Source: Cyclobacteriaceae bacterium (lineage in GTDB: Bacteria > Bacteroidota > Bacteroidia > Cytophagales > Cyclobacteriaceae). From it: 64,000 bases of DNA. Below, one piece after another: positions 36,854-46,373 of the stretch (position 1 is the first letter of the stretch; the number at the start of each line of letters is the position of its first letter). The position numbers and the translations under genes were made by a program. Below the pieces are notes generated by a model, which ran no database searches, was not told the origin of the DNA, and saw only the letters and a list, made by a program, of their open reading frames with translations. The DNA lies in NCBI GenBank assembly GCA_016787725.1, contig JAEUTZ010000002.1, forward strand, positions 1-64,000, read 5' to 3'.

Positions 36854-36883
36854 TTGTTTCAAGATTAAAGAATTGTTACTTTG
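36854..36883 (+). promoter_or_regulatory. Candidate promoter of the MerR gene
   Basis: TTG (36854-36856) and TTACTTTG (36876-36883), 19 bp apart, resemble the Bacteroidota -33/-7 consensus TTTG...TAnnTTTG with one mismatch in the -7. The transcript would begin about 45 bp before the MerR start codon. Confidence 0.45.
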
Positions 36884-36933
36884 CATGAAGATCGTTCATC
36901 CATTTGGATTCGATCCAGGCCCCATAGTCCCTC

Positions 36934-37269
36934 ATGGCGTATAAAGAAAAAGAAATTGAGAAGATATATTACTCTATCGGTGAAGTAGCCGAGATGTTTA
37001 ATGTAGCCCCCTCCCTTATCCGCTTCTGGGAATCCGAGTTCGACCTCATCCAACCAAAAAAGAACCGCAAGGGCAACCGGCAGTTTACAAGAGAAGACAT
37101 TGATCATGTTCGCACCATCTACCACCTGGTAAAAGAAAAAGGATTTACACTTCAAGGAGCGAAGGAAATGCTCAAAAATGACAGCCAATCTGTTCGCGAT
37201 AAGATGGAACTACTCGATTCTCTAAAAAAAGTCCGTCAGTTTCTGGTTCAAATCCGGGAGAAGCTCTAA
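36934..37269 (+). CDS. MerR-family transcriptional regulator
   Basis: 111 residues: an N-terminal winged helix-turn-helix (YYSIGEVAEMFNVAPSLIRFWESEFDLIQPKKNRKGNRQFTREDIDHV) and a helical tail (about 80-111). No C-terminal ligand domain or metal-binding Cys pair is present, so the inducer is unknown. The family type is the short MerR seen near DprA and cell-envelope genes in Bacteroidota. dprA follows after 101 bp. Confidence 0.9.
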   Translation: MAYKEKEIEKIYYSIGEVAEMFNVAPSLIRFWESEFDLIQPKKNRKGNRQFTREDIDHVRTIYHLVKEKGFTLQGAKEMLKNDSQSVRDKMELLDSLKKVRQFLVQIREKL

Positions 37270-37370
37270 CTCTATCCTTCGGAATGAGAGGCGCATCCTC
37301 AGTAAAAAGGTTGTTGCGGTTCATTCTAGATTCAATCCGGATTTTTTAATTTCCAACATCCAACCAAAGT

Positions 37371-38471
37371 ATGGAACAAGAACGCCTAGCCTTTGTTGCC
37401 TTGCATTTTACACCGGGTATCGGAGATTTTTTGCTAAAACAGCTGGTTAGTTATTGTGGGTCAGCCGAGCAGGTCTTTAAAACTCCAAAAGGAAAGCTGC
37501 TGAAAATTCCCGGAGTAGGTGAATTTTCAGCGGATGCGATTAAGAATAGTCATTCCTTCTCGGAAGCTGAAAAAGAGTTAAAGAAAGCCGAGCGAGATGA
37601 CGTTGAAATTCTGTTGTACACCGATAAAAAATACCCCCATCGGTTAAAGTCAATTGAAGACGCACCCGCGTTACTCTATTATAAAGGCAATCAAAACCTG
37701 AACTCTCAAAAAGCTGTAGGCATCGTGGGCACACGACAGGCTACTGAATACGGGAAGAGAATGGTAGAACAGATTTGCCAGGAACTGGTCCCGCATCAGG
37801 CCCTCATTATTAGCGGCCTGGCTTATGGTATTGACATTCATGCCCACAAGTTTGCATTGAAAAGTGGATTGCCTACCGTTGGGGTGATGGGCAGCGGCAT
37901 GGACATCATCTACCCGGCCGTTCATAAGGAAGTTGCAAAGAAAATGCTCAGCCATGGGGCCCTGCTCACCGAGAATCGCTTCGGCACGAAGCCCGATGCC
38001 CATAATTTTCCCGCCCGTAACCGGATTATAGCCGGCATGTGCGATGCGTTGATTGTCGTTGAAGCTGCTGAAAAAGGTGGTGCCTTGATTACTGCAGACA
38101 TTGCCAACAGTTATAACAAAGATGTGTTTGCCGTACCCGGCAACCTGGGGCAAACGTACTCGGAAGGGTGTAATAAGCTCATTAAAACCAACCGCGCCAA
38201 TTTATTCACCTCCGTAAAAGACCTGGAGTACCTGATGAATTGGTCTGCCGCGAGTACATCACCAACACAAGCCGTACTCGACTTCACCACCTTCGAACCC
38301 GATGAACAAACGGTGATCCGGATTCTGAAGGAACGCAATGCCCCGGTGATGATCGATGAATTGAGCTTCAAATGTTCCTTACCCCCCAGCCAATTGGCCT
38401 CTCTCCTGCTAACGCTTGAGTTTAAGAATGCGGTGAAGTCGTTGCCTGGAAAAATGTTTGCATTGAAGTAA
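37371..38471 (+). CDS. dprA: DNA-processing protein DprA
   Basis: 366 residues. DprA loads RecA on incoming single-stranded DNA during natural transformation. The N-terminal helix-hairpin-helix (LLKIPGVGEFSADAIKNS, about 43-60) precedes the Rossmann-like domain with AVGIVGTRQATEYGKRM, ISGLAYGIDIHAHKFAL, GVMGSGMDIIYPAVH and FPARNRIIAGMCDALIVVEAAEKGGALITA. The C-terminal winged-helix domain is also present. It implies at least part of a competence system. Confidence 0.96.
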   Translation: MEQERLAFVALHFTPGIGDFLLKQLVSYCGSAEQVFKTPKGKLLKIPGVGEFSADAIKNSHSFSEAEKELKKAERDDVEILLYTDKKYPHRLKSIEDAPALLYYKGNQNLNSQKAVGIVGTRQATEYGKRMVEQICQELVPHQALIISGLAYGIDIHAHKFALKSGLPTVGVMGSGMDIIYPAVHKEVAKKMLSHGALLTENRFGTKPDAHNFPARNRIIAGMCDALIVVEAAEKGGALITADIANSYNKDVFAVPGNLGQTYSEGCNKLIKTNRANLFTSVKDLEYLMNWSAASTSPTQAVLDFTTFEPDEQTVIRILKERNAPVMIDELSFKCSLPPSQLASLLLTLEFKNAVKSLPGKMFALK

Positions 38472-38505
38472 TCAAGACCCGTTGGAAAAAGTGTGTACAC
38501 TCAAA

Positions 38506-39357
38506 CTAATGTGGAAATACCCGCTCCGCCAATTCCATGGCCTTGATAAACTCGGTCCGGTTTAATACGGGTGCTGCTTGCTTCGAATCGAGGAAGGCCA
38601 GAATGGTTTCCGTTGCCATGTTACCTACCAGTTCATCCTTCGCCATGGGGCAACCCCCATACCCTTTTATGGCACCATCAAATCGTTGGCAACCCGCTTG
38701 GTAGGCTGCGGCAATTTTTTCCAAGCTGGTTGTTGGCGTTGAATGCAAGTGAGCTCCGAATTCAACATTCGGGAAGGATTTAATCAGGGAAGTAAATAGT
38801 GATTCGATCTGTGTTGGCTGCGAAACACCAATGGTGTCGGCCAGGGAGATAATAGGAACCTGTAAAGTGGTCAGAATATCGGTAAACTTTGCCACAATCT
38901 CCAAATCGTAAGGATCACCGTACGGATTTCCAAATCCCATACTGATGTACACCACCTGTTTTTTATTATGCCGGGTGCAAAGTTCTTGAATTTCATTTAC
39001 CGTATTCAGCGCTTCCGCAATAGACTTATTGGTATTCCGCTGTTGAAAAGTCTCTGAGATAGAAAGTGGGAAACCCAGAAAATGTATTCGATCAAACTGA
39101 CAGGCGGTTTCTGCTCCGCGAACATTGGCTATGATGGCCAACAACCTGGTTTTGGAATTGCTGATTTCCAGTTGATCCAATACTTCGGCCGTATCGCGCA
39201 TTTGCGGTATAGCTTTGGGTGAAACAAAACTCCCAAAGTCGAGGGTGTCAAATCCAACTTTTAATAACTGATTGAGGTAAGTCACTTTTACATCCGTTGG
39301 AATGAATTCTTCCAATCCTTGCATAGCATCCCGCGGACATTCAATGAGTTTCATCAA
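38506..39357 (-). CDS. Hydroxymethylglutaryl-CoA lyase-like protein
   Basis: 283 residues, HMGL-like TIM barrel. IECPRDAMQGLEEFIPT at the N-terminus, DTLDFGSFVSPKAIPQM, ADTIGVSQPTQ, FGAHLHSTP and the GYGGCPMAKDELVGN segment (variant of the GxGGCP signature) fit HMG-CoA lyase, which splits HMG-CoA to acetyl-CoA and acetoacetate in leucine degradation. The N-terminal E-x-P-R-D motif is the usual one. Other leucine-pathway genes are not in view. It is divergent from the DUF1800 gene. Confidence 0.88.
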   Translation of the reverse strand: MMKLIECPRDAMQGLEEFIPTDVKVTYLNQLLKVGFDTLDFGSFVSPKAIPQMRDTAEVLDQLEISNSKTRLLAIIANVRGAETACQFDRIHFLGFPLSISETFQQRNTNKSIAEALNTVNEIQELCTRHNKKQVVYISMGFGNPYGDPYDLEIVAKFTDILTTLQVPIISLADTIGVSQPTQIESLFTSLIKSFPNVEFGAHLHSTPTTSLEKIAAAYQAGCQRFDGAIKGYGGCPMAKDELVGNMATETILAFLDSKQAAPVLNRTEFIKAMELAERVFPH

Positions 39358-39499
39358 TTAATAAAAGTTATACAAAATTAGGGTAACTCAAAGTGATGGA
39401 AAAATACCGACAATAGTCGGAGTAAAATGCCATTTAACTGAAAAACTACCTAAATCTTCGCAAGAGAAGGATTAATTTAACGATTGATTAAATTTTACC

Positions 39500-41281
39500 A
39501 TGCCTTTACCTTCCTTTGGCGGCTCATTAGGGTATAAACGAGCCGCACATTTATTGCACCGGGCTACGTTCGGTCCCACTCAATTGCAAATTGATTCGTT
39601 TGCAACCCTCACTGCCGGTCAGGCGGTAACCCAACTTTTTCAACAACCCTTGCCTGATCCTGTTTTACCAATCGATCCGGAAACCGGTACAGAATGGGTA
39701 CTTACAGGAACCACCGATTCCAACAGCGGTGATCGTGATCTTCAGGAATTCCTTAAAGGCTGGTTTCTGGGTCAGATGATTGGCGTAGGTGTGTCTGCCT
39801 CCAACTATCTGTCTTATTCCACAAGGGAGAAGATAGTTTTCTTTTTACATACAGTACTCACCACCATCCAGTCAAAAGTTGATAATAGTCGTTCACTTTA
39901 CTTCCAAAACCAATTGTTTCGGAAGTTTGCATTCGATAAAACCCTGCCGGCTGAATACAACTTTAAAGCACTCACTAAAAAGATCAGTGTCGACAATGCC
40001 ATGCTCCGGCTGCTGGACGGAAACCTAAATGTGAATGGCAGCGTGAATGAAAATTATGGTCGTGAACTGCTGGAATTATATTCCATTGGGCGTGGATTAG
40101 AAGGTACCCTGCCACCGGCAACGATTCCTGGCGACTACTTTAACTACAAGGAGCAAGATGTGCGTGCTGCCGCCCAGGTCTTGTCGGGCTGGGAATTGGA
40201 TACCACCTTCACCTCGGTGGATGAAACCGTAGAGTTATTTTCAACGGGTACACAAAAATTGCCCCGCGGCAAAGTGCGAGGGAGCCCAAGCAATGCCAGC
40301 GCTCACGATAACACAGTGAAACAGTTTAGTGAACGGTTCGGCAATGCCACGATTCAGCCGGATCCGCTCTTGCTGAATGGTAGCAGCGCAACCGAAGCCA
40401 GTGCGATGGATGAAATCAGTCAATTGATTGAATTAATCTACGCCCAACCGGAAACAGCGCGTCATTTCTGCAGACGGATATATCGGTTCTTTGTTTACCA
40501 TGAAATCACGCAAGCCATTGATGATACCATCATTGCCGAAATGGCCAATACTTTTGTTGCTCATGGATATAAAATTCAGCCTGTGTTGGAAGACTTGTTT
40601 CAAAGCCAACATTTTTACGATGCGGCAGCAGGTTTGAATGATGATGCTTTTGGTGGAATCATCAAATCACCGTTGGACTTGATGATCGGCACATTTCGTT
40701 TCTTCAACATTCAACTGCCGGATCCGGTAGTCAATGCCGAAGCCTATTATGAACAAACCGGTGAACTGATTCGCTCGCTGGAAAGTATGGGTATGCATTT
40801 TTACGAACCCTTTGATGTGGCCGGATACGATGCCTATCACCAATATCCCATTTACCACCGCAGTTGGATCTCCACCAATTACCTGACACGCAGGTACGAG
40901 TTTATCAGAACCCTGGTATCGGATAGTCAAATGACTATGCCGGGGATGTTAAAGATTGACCCGGTGGCCTTTGTCCAAAACAATATCAGCAATGCCATCG
41001 CCTCGGATGCACGGCAACTGATCATTGAACTGACCAAATACTTATTACCGTTGGCGGATAACCTGACCTTTGACCCCGCGTTGGATGATACTGCAGGCCT
41101 TACAGCCGAACGGATGAATTACTTCCTGACTGCCTTTCTGAAATCGCCCCAGCTGGATGCCGACCCGGAGGGTGCCTGGACCTTCCGATGGAATAATCCG
41201 GTGGATATGGAAGTGGTGAGGCGGCAATTGGAAAATCTTTTCAACGCCATGATGCAATCGCCCGAGTACCAACTTTACTAA
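39500..41281 (+). CDS. DUF1800 domain protein
   Basis: 593 residues. Conserved blocks: HLLHRATFGPTQLQIDSFATL at the N-terminus, REKIVFFLHTVLTT, NENYGRELLELYSIGRG, AAAQVLSGW and RHFCRRIYRFFVYHEIT. No signal peptide is clear. DUF1800 genes nearly always sit beside a DUF1501 gene, as here, 6 bp downstream; the pair's function is not established. The start at 39500 is preceded by AT-rich sequence. Confidence 0.92.
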   Translation: MPLPSFGGSLGYKRAAHLLHRATFGPTQLQIDSFATLTAGQAVTQLFQQPLPDPVLPIDPETGTEWVLTGTTDSNSGDRDLQEFLKGWFLGQMIGVGVSASNYLSYSTREKIVFFLHTVLTTIQSKVDNSRSLYFQNQLFRKFAFDKTLPAEYNFKALTKKISVDNAMLRLLDGNLNVNGSVNENYGRELLELYSIGRGLEGTLPPATIPGDYFNYKEQDVRAAAQVLSGWELDTTFTSVDETVELFSTGTQKLPRGKVRGSPSNASAHDNTVKQFSERFGNATIQPDPLLLNGSSATEASAMDEISQLIELIYAQPETARHFCRRIYRFFVYHEITQAIDDTIIAEMANTFVAHGYKIQPVLEDLFQSQHFYDAAAGLNDDAFGGIIKSPLDLMIGTFRFFNIQLPDPVVNAEAYYEQTGELIRSLESMGMHFYEPFDVAGYDAYHQYPIYHRSWISTNYLTRRYEFIRTLVSDSQMTMPGMLKIDPVAFVQNNISNAIASDARQLIIELTKYLLPLADNLTFDPALDDTAGLTAERMNYFLTAFLKSPQLDADPEGAWTFRWNNPVDMEVVRRQLENLFNAMMQSPEYQLY

Positions 41282-41287
41282 TTGTGC

Positions 41288-43006
41288 ATGAAACGTAGAA
41301 ACTTTATAAAGAAACTCTCATTGGCCACCATCCCCTTTACCCTGGGGGGCATACCCATCCGCCTTATGGCAGAGAATTCTCTTACCCGGATGGCCGGTCA
41401 AAGTACAAACGACCGGGTGTTGATCATCCTGCAATTGCATGGAGGGAATGACGGGCTTAATAGCATTATTCCCGTGGAGGCCTATGATTTATACTATCAA
41501 TGGCGGGCTAACATCGCTATACCTACTAAGAATAGCTTACGCAAAATGATTCCCCTGGATAGTACCCTTCCGTCCGCTGTTCAGGTAGGCTTGCATCCGG
41601 ATATGATTGCAATGAAAGATCTCTACGATCGCGGGCGTATGGCCGTTGTACAAGGGGTATCGTACAAAAATAATAATGGATCCCATTTTCGGGGCCGCGA
41701 TATCTCCTTTATGGGCGGTGGATTTGACGATTACTTTTCTTCGGGTTGGGTGGGTCGGTACCTGCAACAGGAATTTGCCCCACAAATCTATCCCAACGAT
41801 TTCCCGAATGCTGAAATGAAAGACCCATTGGCCATTGAAATGGGCAGTGATGTGTCGCTGATTTTTCATCAGGAAGGAAACATTCCTACCTCCATCTCCC
41901 TGAATGACCCTCAAAGTTTTGCGCAACTGGTGGAAGACCTGGAAGGATTTAATGATGAAGGTATTGACCCCCGCGGCAAACCACCGCTGGCGTTGAATGA
42001 CTCACCTTATGGGAAAGAGCTGAACTGGATTCTCGGTTTGGAAGACAAGTCAGAAGATTATGCAGAACGGTTATACGAAGTATTCCAAAATGCACCGGCT
42101 ACTTCCATCACCTATCCCGAACGGTATCCCTTCAATGCCCCACGCGGAAGCATGCGCAATGGTTTAACTCCGCAATTGCAGTTAATCGCCCGCTTGCTGG
42201 ATGGTGGCGGACCAGGACTGGGAGTGAAAACAAAAGTATTTCTGGTAAAGATGGGTGGTTTTGATACCCATGCTGAACAAGTGGAGAGTTATGATCCCAC
42301 GATGGGGCAACATGCGGCCTTAATGTACCACATCGCATCGGCTATGAAAGCCTTTCAGGACGACTTGAAAGCGCGGGGTCTTGAAGACCGGGTGCTTACC
42401 GTAACCACCTCTGAGTTTGGAAGACGTGTTCGCGCCAATGGAAGTTATGGCACTGACCATGGCACCGGAGCTCCCGTCATGATTTTCGGCAAAGGAGTAC
42501 AACCCGGTGTGGTGGGCACCGTGCCGGATCTGAATAAAGAAAATGTGGAAATGCAATTTGATTACCGGCAGGTGTATGCCAACCTGCTGCGCGACTGGAT
42601 GCTGGTCGATGAAAATAAAATCAACACCGATATCTTCTTTAAGGATTTCCTGAATGGGCCGAAAGAAGATGGTTCCGGTAATTATGAGCCATTACCGCTT
42701 GCCACCCAGATCATCTCTGGTGTACAGGAAAACTTCATCAATAACAGGTTCAATTTGGAAGACTGCTACCCGAACCCGGCCACCGAATTCACCACCATCA
42801 AATTCAAAATCAATACCACCCATCACGTAACGCTTTCATTAAGCGATAATCAGGGGCGTTTGATACAAACTCTTTTGCAGGAAGAGCGGAACGAAGGCGA
42901 GCATGAAATACGTGTCCATGTACAGGATTTGCCGGTAGGTATTTATTTTTATGAATTAAAAACCGGATTCTTCCAGGAAACAAAAAAACTAATCGTTGTA
43001 CGATGA
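41288..43006 (+). CDS. DUF1501 protein with Tat-like signal and T9SS C-terminal domain
   Basis: 572 residues. An N-terminal MKRRNFIKKLSLATIPFTLGG is a twin-arginine-like signal. The DUF1501 core includes LQLHGGNDGLNSIIPV, MGGFDTHAEQV and EFGRRVRANGSYGTDHGTGAPVMIFG. The C-terminal 70 residues (ENFINNRFNLEDCYPNPATEFTTI, ... PVGIYFYELKTGFFQETKKLIVV) form a type IX secretion sorting domain, so the protein is likely exported to the surface. The start is ATG 41288, a few bp after the DUF1800 stop. Confidence 0.9.
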   Translation: MKRRNFIKKLSLATIPFTLGGIPIRLMAENSLTRMAGQSTNDRVLIILQLHGGNDGLNSIIPVEAYDLYYQWRANIAIPTKNSLRKMIPLDSTLPSAVQVGLHPDMIAMKDLYDRGRMAVVQGVSYKNNNGSHFRGRDISFMGGGFDDYFSSGWVGRYLQQEFAPQIYPNDFPNAEMKDPLAIEMGSDVSLIFHQEGNIPTSISLNDPQSFAQLVEDLEGFNDEGIDPRGKPPLALNDSPYGKELNWILGLEDKSEDYAERLYEVFQNAPATSITYPERYPFNAPRGSMRNGLTPQLQLIARLLDGGGPGLGVKTKVFLVKMGGFDTHAEQVESYDPTMGQHAALMYHIASAMKAFQDDLKARGLEDRVLTVTTSEFGRRVRANGSYGTDHGTGAPVMIFGKGVQPGVVGTVPDLNKENVEMQFDYRQVYANLLRDWMLVDENKINTDIFFKDFLNGPKEDGSGNYEPLPLATQIISGVQENFINNRFNLEDCYPNPATEFTTIKFKINTTHHVTLSLSDNQGRLIQTLLQEERNEGEHEIRVHVQDLPVGIYFYELKTGFFQETKKLIVVR

Positions 43007-43881
43007 TGTATCTGAAGCGAATGCTCCCTGTGCTGTTACTCTTGCTCGTGTGTGCAACGGTTCTGGCACAACCGAAAAAGAAGGGCGGCCTGATCAACAA
43101 GCCGAACCAACAGAATAAGTTTCTTGAAAAGCAGTGGTGGTTGGGGATCAAGGCCGGTACCAACCTGGCGCAGGCCATCCCAACAAAACGGTATACGGTG
43201 GTCACTCCTACGAATTATGCCCAGGCCTTGAATGACAAGGAGTACGATTCCTTTAACAATACCGGCAGCCAGGCTACGCTGGAGGCTACCTTCTATTATA
43301 AAGGCTTCTCCTTTAGTGCCCAACCGACTTACCGCCATAGCCGCTTCACCTATTCGAATCAATTTCAATGGGACAACCCCGAAAATGTAGAGGAGCGTCT
43401 GGTGTTGCAATACGATCAGGAACAAAAACTGGATTATGCCGATTTCCCGTTTATTATCAAGTACGACATCCTACGCGATAAATTCCGGCCGTATGCGCAA
43501 GTTGGGATATTCTATTCGCTGTTGATTAATGCCAACAAGGCCGTGGCGGTTTCAGGAACCGATTATGCCTCCGGTGGCACCAATCAGTTTTCAAATGACC
43601 CGATCATTGTGGGTGCTAAAGATCTCTTCGATAATAATTGGGGGTTGATGGCCGGAGCCGGACTGGAATACAACCTAGGAAATATCCGGGTTGTATTGGA
43701 TGCCTCCTATTGGAAAGGCATGAGCAACATCAGCAACGTTGAAAGCCGGTATGGAAGCGATCGCCTGGCGGGCATTGGCGATGCCCAGGACGACATGAAG
43801 CTGAATAACTTCGTCATTTCAGCCGGGGTACTCTTTCCGATGCGTTTCCTTAGCAGCAGTTTTAAAACTCTAGATCGCTAG
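43003..43881 (+). CDS. PorT-like outer-membrane beta-barrel protein
   Basis: 292 residues with a signal peptide (about 1-22, VLLLLLVCATVLAQ) and alternating hydrophobic strands typical of the Bacteroidota outer-membrane barrel family (GIKAGTNLAQA, YYKGFSFSAQPTYRHSRF, FRPYAQVGIFYSLLI, LMAGAGLEYNLGNIRVVLDASYW). It overlaps the DUF1501 gene by 4 bp, so the operon continues. It may assist export or assembly of the DUF1501 protein; this is inferred from context. Confidence 0.8.
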   Translation: MMYLKRMLPVLLLLLVCATVLAQPKKKGGLINKPNQQNKFLEKQWWLGIKAGTNLAQAIPTKRYTVVTPTNYAQALNDKEYDSFNNTGSQATLEATFYYKGFSFSAQPTYRHSRFTYSNQFQWDNPENVEERLVLQYDQEQKLDYADFPFIIKYDILRDKFRPYAQVGIFYSLLINANKAVAVSGTDYASGGTNQFSNDPIIVGAKDLFDNNWGLMAGAGLEYNLGNIRVVLDASYWKGMSNISNVESRYGSDRLAGIGDAQDDMKLNNFVISAGVLFPMRFLSSSFKTLDR

Positions 43882-43884
43882 ACC

Positions 43885-45066
43885 ATGCGTTTACCAGTTC
43901 TACTTTTAGCAATCGGGTTCCTAACTTCCTGTTCGAATGAAGCCGATCCATCTGCGGACAAGGCCAGTTTTACCCGGATTTACGATACCGACAACTTCAA
44001 TGCCTCCTTCTATCCGATCGATATGAAGCAAACGCCCGATGGGGGCTTTCTGATATTAGGGGGCCGCAGAATTAACGACTCCAATTTCAGCGGAATTTAC
44101 ATTATGAAAGTGGATGAATATGGTGGATTTGTTTCCGAACTGGAAGTAGATCCGGCTTTTGTCAATCCGGTTGGCCCCTTGCTAGAATCGGGAGGTAATT
44201 ACTATTTTTTTGCGATGAATGCCGTGGGTTTACAAACCCAACTATTTCAGCTGGATGCGAGTGGTACCCTTTCCGATCCAATCAATGTAGGCGCAGCCTA
44301 TCCGGCTGCGGCAGCCCAAGATGGCACCAACTTCATATTACTCAGTTATGACAATCTGAATAAACAATCCGTTGTTTCATTGATAACACCCACCGGCTCC
44401 ATCAGTCAGTCCCAGGGTTTCACCATTGGCGCAGGAGATGCCGTAGAGGAACCCATCATCGAACATTTTCTTCGCACCGGCAGGCAATTACCATTCCTGG
44501 TAGGGAAAGCGGGCGGGCAATACTATTTCAATGGATTCTATAACTACACGCTTTCCTTGGTGTTTACCAACCTGACTGATAACGAACCTGAAGGTGTTGT
44601 TCAGGGCCAACAAGATGATGGCGGGATAAGTCAAGCAGTTCCGTTAGACGGTGGTACCTTTGCGCTGGCACGATTCAACTTTGGTGATAACTACATTCTC
44701 CCAAAAAGCACACTGAATACAAATGGGGTTAGCGCTAGCGTAGACCTAGGCGGAAATTCCTTTCCGGAATTAATTGCCAACGCACCGGTCAAGATTCTAC
44801 GAATTACCCTGGGAACTACGAAACGGGTTCTGTATGGAAGCAATACCAAAAGTAGTCAGATCGGGTTGTTTGGATATGACGAAACCACCGGAGACTTTAC
44901 CGGAAGCAAGTACCTGGGTTTCTCCAATCCGTTTGAACTATCGTCCTTCCTTGCTACCACGGATGGTGGTTTGGCTGTGTGTGGAACAACCTATATGGCC
45001 GGTCGCTTTCCACGAGTTTGCATTTTCAAGTTGTCAGCAGACGAAGTAAGCCAGTCATTCCAGTAA
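43885..45066 (+). CDS. Putative surface lipoprotein, function unknown
   Basis: 393 residues with a lipoprotein signal ending LTSC (Cys16) and a beta-rich body (repeat-like blades such as KQTPDGGFLILGGRRINDSNF, near residue 51, and ATTDGGLAVCGTTY near 354). This hints at a beta-propeller-like fold. Gene order makes it the fourth member of the DUF1800-DUF1501-barrel operon, starting 3 bp after the barrel gene. No named family recognised. Confidence 0.8.
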   Translation: MRLPVLLLAIGFLTSCSNEADPSADKASFTRIYDTDNFNASFYPIDMKQTPDGGFLILGGRRINDSNFSGIYIMKVDEYGGFVSELEVDPAFVNPVGPLLESGGNYYFFAMNAVGLQTQLFQLDASGTLSDPINVGAAYPAAAAQDGTNFILLSYDNLNKQSVVSLITPTGSISQSQGFTIGAGDAVEEPIIEHFLRTGRQLPFLVGKAGGQYYFNGFYNYTLSLVFTNLTDNEPEGVVQGQQDDGGISQAVPLDGGTFALARFNFGDNYILPKSTLNTNGVSASVDLGGNSFPELIANAPVKILRITLGTTKRVLYGSNTKSSQIGLFGYDETTGDFTGSKYLGFSNPFELSSFLATTDGGLAVCGTTYMAGRFPRVCIFKLSADEVSQSFQ

Positions 45067-45114
45067 GCATTTCGTTATTTCATCCGTTTTTTCTTCCTTG
45101 GGGTTCCTTTTAGC

Positions 45115-46140
45115 ATGATCCACATCGAAGAAAATGTAAGTCTGCGTGATTATAATACGTTTGGCATTCAAGCCCATGCCCGTTACTTCTGCAGCATCAC
45201 CTCCGAGCATGATTTATTGGCATTAATGCGCCAGGAGGTTTTCAAACGCAATACGCACCTCATCCTGGGTGGGGGTAGCAACCTGCTCTTTACAAAAGAT
45301 TTCGATGGTCTGGTGATTAAAGCCAACCTGAAAGGCATTGATCTGAAAGAACAAAGTGAGGATCGGGTGACCTTGCAAGTCATGTCGGGCGAAGTCTGGC
45401 ATGAATTTGTATTGTATTGTGTACACCACGGCTATGGTGGAATTGAAAATCTTTCGCTGATCCCTGGTACGGTAGGTGCTGCACCCATTCAAAACATAGG
45501 AGCGTATGGTGTTGAGGTAAACGAAGTGATCGAACGCGTGCATGGCATCGATCTTTTAAATGGAGAACAGAAGTCGTTTACGAACGAACAATGTCTGTTT
45601 GGATACCGCGAAAGCATCTTTAAGCATACACTGAAGGAAAAATTTTTTATTTCAAGTGTTACTTTAACATTGACCCGAATAAATCATCGCTTTAATGTTC
45701 AGTATGGTGCACTTGCCGATACATTGAATGCACTGAATCAACCACCTTCCTTGCAATCGATCAGTGATGCTGTTATTCAAATTCGTAAAAGTAAATTGCC
45801 TGATCCATCCGTGATTGGAAATGCCGGCAGCTTCTTTAAGAATCCTACCATCAGTAAAACACATTATGAATTGCTACAAAAAGAGCATTCAAAAATTCCT
45901 GGATATCCATCTGTAAATCAAGATATTAAGGTGCCAGCAGGTTGGTTGATTGAACAATGCGGTTGGAAAGGAAAACGATTTCATCACGTGGGTGTTCATG
46001 CGCAACAAGCGTTGGTATTAGTGAATTATGGTGGCGGAACCGGTGAAGAAATTTTTCAACTGGCCACGCGTATTTCAAAATCCGTTCAAGAAAAATTCAA
46101 CATCACATTAACACCCGAAGTGAATATCATCGGGGAATAA
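45115..46140 (+). CDS. murB: UDP-N-acetylmuramate dehydrogenase
   Basis: 341 residues. MurB reduces UDP-GlcNAc-enolpyruvate with NADPH, using FAD. The FAD-binding region has ILGGGSNLLFTKDFDGLVIKANLKGI, and GIENLSLIPGTVGAAPIQNIGAYGVEV plus FGYRESIFK follow. The catalytic-serine loop PDPSVIGNAGSFFKNPTI and the C-terminal PAGWLIEQCGWKGKRF are intact. The length fits the type I E. coli-like enzyme (342). It is not in a mur cluster here. Confidence 0.97.
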   Translation: MIHIEENVSLRDYNTFGIQAHARYFCSITSEHDLLALMRQEVFKRNTHLILGGGSNLLFTKDFDGLVIKANLKGIDLKEQSEDRVTLQVMSGEVWHEFVLYCVHHGYGGIENLSLIPGTVGAAPIQNIGAYGVEVNEVIERVHGIDLLNGEQKSFTNEQCLFGYRESIFKHTLKEKFFISSVTLTLTRINHRFNVQYGALADTLNALNQPPSLQSISDAVIQIRKSKLPDPSVIGNAGSFFKNPTISKTHYELLQKEHSKIPGYPSVNQDIKVPAGWLIEQCGWKGKRFHHVGVHAQQALVLVNYGGGTGEEIFQLATRISKSVQEKFNITLTPEVNIIGE

Positions 46141-46220
46141 TTCATATGAAGTTATGTTGATAAATCAGGTTATAGCAACCTGAATAATTTTTGGTATTGA
46201 AAAATTTTTTGTGCAAAATT

Positions 46221-46250
46221 TTTGTGAATTAATTTTTTATTATACCTTTC
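46221..46250 (+). promoter_or_regulatory. Candidate promoter of the 22-residue peptide gene
   Basis: TTTG (46221-46224) and TACCTTTC (46243-46250), 18 bp apart, resemble the -33/-7 elements of Bacteroidota promoters (TAnnTTTG with the last base changed). It lies 30 bp before the ATG at 46281. Confidence 0.4.
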
Positions 46251-46280
46251 GTACAGTTTTAACTAAAATATTAAAACGTT

Positions 46281-46349
46281 ATGGCAAAAAAACCCGCTAA
46301 GAAAGCAGCTAAGAAGAAAGCTAAGAAGGCTGCTAAGAAGAAGAAGTAA
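46281..46349 (+). CDS. 22-residue Lys/Ala-rich H1-like peptide
   Basis: ATG 46281 to TAA 46349, preceded by a promoter-like sequence and followed by a strong terminator (46374-46406). The peptide is almost only Lys and Ala: MAKK, PAKKAAKKK, AKKAAKKKK. The bounded transcription unit argues that it is real. It resembles the tail of the H1-like proteins at 5245 and 46682 and could bind DNA or RNA by charge. The function is unknown; at 22 codons a spurious frame cannot be excluded. Confidence 0.6.
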   Translation: MAKKPAKKAAKKKAKKAAKKKK

Positions 46350-46373
46350 TCAAGCAAGTCTTGATGCTTTAGC

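Noticed and set aside
37246-37257. tRNA T-loop-like GGTTCAAATCC
   Set aside because: It lies inside the MerR coding sequence and has no matching acceptor stem or anticodon arm around it.
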